From Thermomicrobiales bacterium (GTDB lineage Bacteria; Chloroflexota; Chloroflexia; Thermomicrobiales; UBA6265): DNA of 5,714 bases. The stretch spans positions 1 to 5,714 of the forward strand of contig JAICJJ010000217.1 of assembly GCA_025928535.1 (NCBI GenBank). Reading direction: 5' to 3'. The notes beneath the pieces are model-generated. The model worked only from the letters and a program-made list of their open reading frames with translations, did no database searches and was not told the DNA's origin. The position numbers and the translations under genes are program-made. Of this stretch, positions 1-5,007 are shown in pieces (position 1 is the stretch's first letter; each line of letters opens with the position of its first letter).

Positions 1-909
1 GATCGTCAATGAGACGCCCGTGACGTTTTGCATCTCCGGGATCTGGGCCTCGGTGTAGTCGACCCCGATCTGGATGTCGCCGGTCTTCGCCTGAGCGATG
101 ACTGTGTTGCGGTCCGGCACCACCTTGAAGATCAACTGGTCGAGGAGCGCTTTTTCCGGGCGTCCGTAATTGTCGGCGCGGGCATAGGTCAGATGGTCGC
201 CCGGCGCCCACTCGACGAATTTGAACGGCCCGTTGCCGACCGGCTTGCGGCCGAAATCTTCGGTCGACATCGTGCTCTGGACGTGCTGCGGCAAGATCGG
301 ATTCCAGCCGAGCACTTCGCCGACGAATGGGATGTAGAGTTGCTTGAGCGTCACGACCGCGGTCTGGTCGTCCGGCGTCGCGATGTCCTTGATTTCCTGC
401 CACCCGGCGGTGATTCCGGCTTGATTCTTCGGATCCATGATCCACTGCCAGGTGAACTTGAAATCCTTCGACGTGGTCGGCGTCCCGTCGTGCCAGGCGA
501 TGCCTGGGGTGAATTTCAGCGTGTAGGTCACGCCGTCCTTGGAGATACCCCCATTTTCGACCGTCGGGATTTCCGCCAGGAGGCGCGGCTCCATCTTCCC
601 GGCCGCGTCGTAGCGGATGAGCGGCTCGAAAAGCGGATAGAGCGCCATGCTGGCGAACGAAATCGGGCCGCCCGTCAAGAGAAAACTGAGGCTGTTCGGC
701 TCCTGGTAGATGCCGACCACGACCGTGCCGCCCGGCTTGCCGCGCTCTTGCGCCGCCGCCCCGCCCGGGGTCGACAACACGCGCGCGATCGCCTGACTCG
801 ACAATCCGAGCGCCGCCAACCCCTTGATCAGGCCGCGCCGGTCGATCTTCCGGGCGGCAAACCGCCGGTGGAGCGATTCGATCGCCACCGCGTGGTCCAT
901 CGGTTCCAT
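1..909 (-). CDS. ABC transporter substrate-binding protein, family 5 (DppA/OppA-like), C-terminus cut by window edge
   Basis: This is an extracytoplasmic solute-binding protein that would capture a peptide, opine or similar small solute and deliver it to a Dpp/Opp-type ABC importer. 303 codons are present and the frame is still open at base 1; the family is usually about 500-600 residues, so roughly half is visible. The N-terminus has a twin-arginine-like leader: DRRGLIK at residues 23-29, a hydrophobic stretch to about 46, and a likely cleavage near AAAQ at 51-54. Family-5 hallmarks are WHDGTP at 139-144, followed by KDFKFTWQW, and GNGPFKFVEW at 225-234. The ATG at 909 is preferred because GGAGGT (920-915) lies 5 bases upstream; an ATG at 900 is less well spaced. 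It follows the M20 gene by 104 bases. The permeases in this window are of another class, so its own partners probably lie beyond the left edge. Family assignment is confident; the ligand is unknown. Confidence 0.93.
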   Translation of the reverse strand, partial: MEPMDHAVAIESLHRRFAARKIDRRGLIKGLAALGLSSQAIARVLSTPGGAAAQERGKPGGTVVVGIYQEPNSLSFLLTGGPISFASMALYPLFEPLIRYDAAGKMEPRLLAEIPTVENGGISKDGVTYTLKFTPGIAWHDGTPTTSKDFKFTWQWIMDPKNQAGITAGWQEIKDIATPDDQTAVVTLKQLYIPFVGEVLGWNPILPQHVQSTMSTEDFGRKPVGNGPFKFVEWAPGDHLTYARADNYGRPEKALLDQLIFKVVPDRNTVIAQAKTGDIQIGVDYTEAQIPEMQNVTGVSLTI

Positions 910-914
910 CACTG

Positions 915-920
915 ACCTCC
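915..920 (-). promoter_or_regulatory. Ribosome binding site of the solute-binding protein gene
   Basis: The minus strand reads GGAGGT here, 5 bases before the ATG at 909. It is the strongest Shine-Dalgarno match at a gene start in the window, and it decides between the ATG at 909 and the in-frame ATG at 900. It fits high expression of a binding protein relative to the enzymes upstream (inference). Confidence 0.8.
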
Positions 921-929
921 GATCCGATT

Positions 930-949
930 CGGCCAGTCGTCGATGGCCG
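930..949 (-). repeat. Inverted repeat (6-bp arms, 8-base loop) just upstream of the solute-binding protein RBS
   Basis: CGGCCA at 930-935 pairs with TGGCCG at 944-949 around an 8-base loop. The repeat ends 10 bases before the ribosome binding site at 915-920. It could form an mRNA hairpin that affects stability or translation of the solute-binding protein message, or serve as an operator. No T-run follows on the minus strand, so it is not a typical intrinsic terminator. Short GC-rich palindromes also arise by chance. Confidence 0.4.
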
Positions 950-978
950 TTCGAGTATCGCAACCAGACTCCAGCGTG

Positions 979-995
979 GCCGCCAGACTGGCGGC
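979..995 (-). repeat. Perfect inverted repeat (8-bp arms, 1-base centre) between the M20 and solute-binding protein genes
   Basis: The minus strand reads GCCGCCAGTCTGGCGGC, two perfect 8-base arms around one base. As RNA it would give a 7-bp GC-rich stem with a 3-base loop. It begins 18 bases after the M20 stop codon. No U-tract follows, so an intrinsic terminator is unlikely. An mRNA-stabilising or attenuating hairpin inside an operon, or a dimeric regulator site, are the alternatives. A processing hairpin before a binding-protein gene is a known way to uncouple its level from neighbouring genes; that role here is inference. Confidence 0.5.
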
Positions 996-1013
996 GCCGA
1001 CCTCCTTCATTCT

Positions 1014-2264
1014 TTATACGTCCGCCGCTTGACTGCAGACATCGAGGGCCGAGAGCGCCATCACCCTGGCGCAGGTGACCATGTCCGAGATCCGGATGTA
1101 CTGGTCCGGTTCATCCGGCCGCTCATCCCAACCACCGGCTGGTCCGAACAACACGCAGGGAATGCCGGCCCGCCAGAGATGGGCGGTGTCGTTGCCGGCG
1201 TACGACATCGGCAGCGACACGCCGAAATCCCTGGGATCGCGGCCGACGACCTCGCGGTAGTTGCGCAGCACGGTCTGGACGATGTCGGCATCGCGCGGAA
1301 TGTCGGTCGGCTCCATGGTGACCGTCAACGCCCCATACCGCGCCGGCAAGGGCTGCTCGATTTCGTAGCGAAAATCGGGGTCGCGCGCGGCGACGGCGTC
1401 GAGCGCGGCGCGAATGTCGTCTTCGACGGTTTGGGCCGTCGGGCCCGGCGGGAACCGGACGTCGACGATCGCCGTGCAGTAGTCGGCCGTGAAGTTGGGA
1501 CCTTTCAGGTCGTGATCGCGGCCCCGGCCGCAGATCACCCCGCCGACATTGATCAACGGCAGCGCCGGCAGGGCCGGCGCCGTGTTCGGCCGGAATCGCG
1601 TCGCCTTGATCGCCGGGATCGCCGTCATCATCTTCTCGATCGCGTCGACCGCGCCCGTGCGATCGCTGATGTGCCGCGAGTAGCCGAGGGTGGAGATCGC
1701 CAGTTCGGTCACGCCGGCGTGCGTGGTGACGATCGCATCGGCGCCGAACGGTTCGGGGACGATCGCGGCGTCGGTCCGGAGGCCGCTTTCCATCAGATGG
1801 ACCGTGCCGACGCCGCCTTGCAACTCGCCGACCACCAGCGCGATGACGATGTCTCCGGGGATCTCGACCCCGGACAGCCGCACCGCTTCGGCGGCGGCGA
1901 CCATCGCCGCGTCGCCCCCTTTCATGTTCATGATCCCGGCGCCATAGAGCCGGTCGCCTTCGACGACCGGCTCCCAGGGATTGTGCTTCCAGCCCATCGA
2001 CAAGGGGTCGATGTCGAGATGGCCGTTGAACATGATCGATTTGCCGCCGCCGGTTCCGCGCAGCCGGGCGATGGTCTGGAATCGCCCGGGCGTCACTTCC
2101 TGGAGGTCGACCTCGTAGCCGCGTTGGTTGAAGTAGTCGGCCCACCAACGGGCCAGCGGCGTTTCATCTCCCTTGAAACTCGGAATGCGGATCAGGTCCG
2201 AGGCGAGCGCGACGATCTGCTCGGGGTCGACGGCCGCAAGCGCCTGCTGATGACGTGTCTCCAC
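1014..2264 (-). CDS. M20-family metallohydrolase (ArgE/DapE/CPG2-like) with an altered metal site
   Basis: This is a cytoplasmic hydrolase of the M20 deacylase/peptidase fold, expected to cleave an N-acyl, N-carbamoyl or peptide bond. From the chosen GTG it has 416 residues, normal for the family. Visible landmarks are GHLD at 81-84 (first metal His82), YGAGIMNMKGG at 107-117, GELQGGVGT at 146-154 (general base Glu147), PEP at 170-172 (metal Glu171), a dimerisation-domain segment with His198, and GIPCVLFGP at 367-375. Oddly, the bridging Asp is Asn113, the second-zinc Glu is Leu148, and the C-terminal zinc His is Asp384. The GTG at 2264 is preferred because GGGGAG (2278-2273) lies 8 bases upstream. 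An in-frame ATG at 2315 would overlap the upstream stop as ATGA and add 17 residues, but it lacks a clear ribosome binding site. The fold is confident; the substrate is unknown. Confidence 0.9.
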   Translation of the reverse strand: METRHQQALAAVDPEQIVALASDLIRIPSFKGDETPLARWWADYFNQRGYEVDLQEVTPGRFQTIARLRGTGGGKSIMFNGHLDIDPLSMGWKHNPWEPVVEGDRLYGAGIMNMKGGDAAMVAAAEAVRLSGVEIPGDIVIALVVGELQGGVGTVHLMESGLRTDAAIVPEPFGADAIVTTHAGVTELAISTLGYSRHISDRTGAVDAIEKMMTAIPAIKATRFRPNTAPALPALPLINVGGVICGRGRDHDLKGPNFTADYCTAIVDVRFPPGPTAQTVEDDIRAALDAVAARDPDFRYEIEQPLPARYGALTVTMEPTDIPRDADIVQTVLRNYREVVGRDPRDFGVSLPMSYAGNDTAHLWRAGIPCVLFGPAGGWDERPDEPDQYIRISDMVTCARVMALSALDVCSQAADV

Positions 2265-2272
2265 CGGTAGTT

Positions 2273-2278
2273 CTCCCC
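2273..2278 (-). promoter_or_regulatory. Ribosome binding site supporting the GTG start of the M20 gene
   Basis: The minus strand reads GGGGAG, 8 bases before the GTG at 2264. No comparable purine-rich site precedes the in-frame ATGs at 2315 or 2294, so this site decides the start. The competing argument is the ATGA overlap at 2315-2312, which would also suit translational coupling with the upstream gene. Confidence 0.5.
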
Positions 2279-2311
2279 GACGCGCCTGGCGCATCGCAGC
2301 GCCGCGCGCAC

Positions 2312-3379
2312 TCATCGCCATCCGATTTCGAGGCGGGTCGTGGGATCGCCTGTCCAGCGATCGGCGAGCCAGCGCACGCCAAGCCGGTCGTCGTACCCCG
2401 CGACATAGGCGGGCAACGATTCCCGCCAGAAGAGCCGGGCGAATCCCGCCGCCGCGAGGTCTTGCCAGGCGTCGTCCATCGGCGTCCAGGCGATCTCGAG
2501 CGCTGCGCCGTCGTTCGCCGCAAACCGTTCCGTGACATCCCAAACCTGGAAGGGAGCGAGATCGAAGCCGCGCACGGCGTTCACCGGCGTCAGGTCGATG
2601 CCTTCCGCAACATGCCGCGCCCGGGTCAACTCGCCCCGTTGCGCGCCCCATACCCGGAGAAAGGTTCCGATCGCCTCCATCGCTTTCGGCGCGCCATGTC
2701 GATCCGTCAGCGCCTCGGCCATCGTCCAGTAGCGGCCGCCGATCAACCGGCTCGTTCGCGCCATGGCGTCGTAGACCGCGCGTTCCGGGGTCTCGGCCAC
2801 GTAATACTGGGCAAGTTTTTTCCCGAGCGGCGATGGCGGAAAGTTCGCCAGCCGGGGGCTCCCCGCCGGAATGATCCAGCGGAAGGCGCAATGGTCGTCG
2901 CCTTTCATGATGTTGATCGGAATGACGACGTTGCCGTCCGGGTGGTAGGTCGACGCGCAGGCCTGATGAAATTCGTCGCAATAGACATGGCCCCAGCGAT
3001 GAAAATCTTCCGCTCGCCAGACGTCGGCCGCCGGGCAATCGTGGACCTCGTATTGCACGTCGCAGGCGGTGTATTTCCCCTTCGATTCGAGATCGCTCTT
3101 GACGATGAAGACGCTGGCGCTGTCCCAGCAGCGATTGAGCGTCTCCATGTCGAGCGGCAAGCCAAGCGCGTTGTGCGCTTCGCGCATCTCCGTTCCCCGC
3201 CAGACGCCGTATTGGCGCAGATGCTGGCGGACGGTCGCTTCGCCGTTCGTGCCGAAGCGGGCGACGGTTTCGCGGGCGAACTGCATGTACAGCCGCGATC
3301 CGGCTTGCAGCAGCCGGCGCAGCGCCGCCTTGTTGCCGGCGTGGTCCGCGAATGCTCGGGGGTCGAATGTCACGGCCAT
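2312..3379 (-). CDS. L-2-amino-thiazoline-4-carboxylic acid hydrolase family protein, apparently duplicated (two domains)
   Basis: This 355-residue soluble protein resembles the ATC hydrolases, which open the ring of 2-aminothiazoline-4-carboxylate to give N-carbamoyl-cysteine. The recognisable core is at about residues 105-170: CPAADVW at 115-121, HVYCDEFHQAC at 131-141 with Cys134 and Asp135, then MKGDDHCAFRW at 158-168 with Cys164. The GDxHCxF and CDE elements are the family's conserved patch. Residues about 240-355 align by eye with residues about 50-168 but lack the Cys residues, suggesting a tandem duplication with an inactive second half. The ATG at 3379 lies very close to GGAAGG (3387-3382); a GTG two codons later at 3373 has better spacing (8 bases), so the start could be there. 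It follows the creatininase-like gene by 25 bases. The family call rests on motif memory; the actual substrate need not be ATC. Confidence 0.75.
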   Translation of the reverse strand: MAVTFDPRAFADHAGNKAALRRLLQAGSRLYMQFARETVARFGTNGEATVRQHLRQYGVWRGTEMREAHNALGLPLDMETLNRCWDSASVFIVKSDLESKGKYTACDVQYEVHDCPAADVWRAEDFHRWGHVYCDEFHQACASTYHPDGNVVIPINIMKGDDHCAFRWIIPAGSPRLANFPPSPLGKKLAQYYVAETPERAVYDAMARTSRLIGGRYWTMAEALTDRHGAPKAMEAIGTFLRVWGAQRGELTRARHVAEGIDLTPVNAVRGFDLAPFQVWDVTERFAANDGAALEIAWTPMDDAWQDLAAAGFARLFWRESLPAYVAGYDDRLGVRWLADRWTGDPTTRLEIGWR

Positions 3380-3381
3380 GT

Positions 3382-3387
3382 CCTTCC
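3382..3387 (-). promoter_or_regulatory. Ribosome binding site of the ATC-hydrolase-like gene
   Basis: The minus strand reads GGAAGG within the 25-base gap after the creatininase-like stop codon. It is only 2 bases from the ATG at 3379 but 8 bases from the in-frame GTG at 3373. The true start may therefore be the GTG, which would shorten the protein by two residues. Confidence 0.45.
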
Positions 3388-3404
3388 GTGTGAGGCGGCA
3401 GATT

Positions 3405-4196
3405 TCAATGCGCCGGCGACGCCGCTAACTGTGGAAATTCCCGGCGCAGTATTTCGACGATCTGCGCCGTGATGTGCTCGGCCAGCCGGACGCCTTTGTC
3501 CGCACTCGCGGCATGCGCCTGGTAGAGCACGCCCGATTCGGGAACGAGCCCGGCCGGCTCGGGAAAGACGGAATAGACGGGCACAGGCCAATAGTCGTCC
3601 TGCGCAGGAAGTCGGTCCGGCAAGACGAGATCGGGCAGGAAATGCGCCATCAGCGACGTTTCGGTCAGGCTGGCGTGCTCCGCTTCCCAGCCGGGAAATC
3701 CCTCCGGAAAGAGCTGGTCGAGGACATCGGCGCCGACATGTTCCCACCAGTTGATCAGCACGACTTTCGTGCCGTCGTCGGGGCGGCCCCGTAGGGCGAG
3801 GTCGGCGCCTTCCGCCGCGAAGGCGGTGTTTTCCATGTGGCCGTTGAGCAAGACAATCGAGCGTTGTCCCTGCCGCAGGAGATCGCCGACGAGGTCGCGG
3901 GCGATGCCGGTCAGCGTGCCGCCGTCGAGGCTGATGGTGCCGGGGAAGCGACCGCCGCCTCCGCTGCGCGGCTGCGACTTGTAGCCGAACCAGATCGGCG
4001 GCGCGACGATCGCCGGAAACTGGTCGGCCGCCGCGAGCGCAAGATGGAATGGCAACTGGCCATCGACGCCGAGCGGCAGGTGATAGCCATGCTGCTCGAC
4101 CGCGCCGAAAGGTACGATCAGCACGGCGCGGTTAATCCGATCACGGAACTCGGGCCAGGTAATCTGGTCCAGCCGCCGCAAATCCCGAGCGCTCAT
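3405..4196 (-). CDS. Creatininase-family amidohydrolase (creatinine amidohydrolase-like)
   Basis: This 263-residue cytoplasmic metal-dependent amidohydrolase belongs to the family of creatininase, which opens the creatinine ring to creatine. Its metal-site residues fall at the positions I recall for the Pseudomonas enzyme: Glu34 and His36 in VEQHG, Asp45 in GVDG, and His120 and Glu122 in NGHMEN. Further close matches are FGYKSQPRSGGGGRFPGT at 70-87, SLDGGTLTG at 89-97, the NWW Trp151, FPEGFPGWEAEH at 163-174, and ETSLM. NGHxEN rather than NGHGGN points to the creatininase branch and away from the broader MftE-like members. One active-site residue differs: Tyr121 of the Pseudomonas enzyme is Met121 here. 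The start is the ATG at 4196, which overlaps the PotC stop as ATGA and has GGAGG (4210-4206) 9 bases upstream. The family is confident; creatinine itself as substrate is plausible but unproven. Confidence 0.92.
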   Translation of the reverse strand: MSARDLRRLDQITWPEFRDRINRAVLIVPFGAVEQHGYHLPLGVDGQLPFHLALAAADQFPAIVAPPIWFGYKSQPRSGGGGRFPGTISLDGGTLTGIARDLVGDLLRQGQRSIVLLNGHMENTAFAAEGADLALRGRPDDGTKVVLINWWEHVGADVLDQLFPEGFPGWEAEHASLTETSLMAHFLPDLVLPDRLPAQDDYWPVPVYSVFPEPAGLVPESGVLYQAHAASADKGVRLAEHITAQIVEILRREFPQLAASPAH

Positions 4197-5002
4197 GTTG
4201 TTCCGCCTCCCGTCTCCGCGCGGCGCTGCATCGCCAATTCCGCCAGGATCGTCAGGGTGATCGACGTCGCGAAGATGAGCACGCCGATCGCGCTCACCGT
4301 CGGGGTCAGGCCGGTCCGGATCATCGCCCAGATCGTGACCGGCAGCGTCGTCTCGAAGCCGGACACGAACCAGGCCAGGATGAACTCGTCGAACGACAGG
4401 GTAAACGCGACCAGAAACGCGGCCACGATCGCCGGCGCCGCCAGCGGCAACACGACCTCGACGATCGAGCGCGCGGCGGACGCGCCGAGATCGCGCGCGG
4501 CCTCTTGATAACTCGGGGGAATCGACGCCAGCCGCGCGCGGATCATCACCATCGCCAGCGGCGCGGCGAACACGGTGTGGCTGATGCCGATGGCGATGAG
4601 CGAGCGGGGGATGCCAATGCTGTTGAAGTAGATGACGAAGCCGAGGCCAAGCAGCACCCATGGCACGGCCAGCGGCGAAACCACCGCCATCACGTAGGCG
4701 TCTTTGCCAGGAAATGTGATCCGGGTCAGGCTGTAGGCGGCGAAGAAGCCAAGGACGACGCTCGCCGTCGCAACGCACAAGCCAACGACGACGCTGTTGC
4801 GCAGCGACGGCAGCACGTCGGGCGCGGCGAGGATGCCTCGATACCACTCGAGCGTGAACCCTTTCCAGGGCAAGCCGACGAAGCGGTCGAGATTGAACGA
4901 CGATTCGACCGCCATGAGGATTGGCAGGAAGAGAAAGCTGAAAAAGAGCGCCAGATAGACGCCGAGCAAGACGTTCGCCAATCGACCGCCGGGAGCGCGC
5001 AT
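4193..5002 (-). CDS. ABC transporter permease, spermidine/putrescine (PotC) type
   Basis: This is the second inner-membrane subunit of an importer in the polyamine/opine class. It has 269 residues and about six hydrophobic spans, beginning with an N-terminal span at about 9-31. The cytoplasmic EAA loop that docks to the ATPase is clear: QEAARDLGAS at 166-175, followed by LP at 185-186. The PotC signature SFDEF at 203-207, followed by TLPVTIWAMIRTGLTP, is also present. I prefer the ATG at 5002, with AAGGAG (5018-5013) 10 bases upstream. A GTG at 5011 overlapping the PotB stop as GTGA would add three residues, but it sits only one base from that ribosome binding site. The gene overlaps the creatininase-like gene by four bases. 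Its ATPase is not in the window and probably lies upstream of position 5714. The transported solute cannot be read from the sequence. Confidence 0.93.
   Translation of the reverse strand: MRAPGGRLANVLLGVYLALFFSFLFLPILMAVESSFNLDRFVGLPWKGFTLEWYRGILAAPDVLPSLRNSVVVGLCVATASVVLGFFAAYSLTRITFPGKDAYVMAVVSPLAVPWVLLGLGFVIYFNSIGIPRSLIAIGISHTVFAAPLAMVMIRARLASIPPSYQEAARDLGASAARSIVEVVLPLAAPAIVAAFLVAFTLSFDEFILAWFVSGFETTLPVTIWAMIRTGLTPTVSAIGVLIFATSITLTILAELAMQRRAETGGGTT
4206..4210 (-). promoter_or_regulatory. Ribosome binding site of the creatininase-like gene, inside the PotC coding end
   Basis: The minus strand reads GGAGG, 9 bases before the ATG at 4196. It lies within the last codons of the PotC-type permease. 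Together with the ATGA stop/start overlap, it implies that translation of the enzyme is coupled to the permease, and it rules out longer upstream extensions of the enzyme's frame. Confidence 0.7.
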
Positions 5003-5007
5003 GCCGG

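Noticed and set aside
28..915. Long plus-strand open frame of 295 codons opposite the solute-binding protein gene
   Set aside because: Its product is Arg- and Asp-rich with no family features, and the minus strand encodes a clear family-5 binding protein here. It is an antisense shadow of GC-rich coding sequence.
979..995. The strong palindrome as an intrinsic terminator of the M20 operon
   Set aside because: No T-run follows it in the minus-strand direction, so it lacks the second half of an intrinsic terminator.
1029..2270. Plus-strand open frame of 413 codons opposite the M20 gene
   Set aside because: Arg/Asp/His-rich low-information product, antisense to a well-supported M20 gene.
1014..3038. 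Long minus-strand frame that would extend the M20 protein to 674 residues
   Set aside because: The extra N-terminal part overlaps the ATC-hydrolase-like gene in another frame and is Arg-rich with no domain. The M20 fold begins just after 2264.
2255..3472. Plus-strand open frame of 405 codons opposite the ATC-hydrolase-like gene
   Set aside because: No recognisable domain, and it spans the ends of three well-supported minus-strand genes.
3405..4847. Extension of the creatininase-like frame upstream to 480 residues
   Set aside because: The extension overlaps the PotC-type permease in another frame and is Arg-rich. The ATG at 4196 has a ribosome binding site, an ATGA overlap and the family's usual length.
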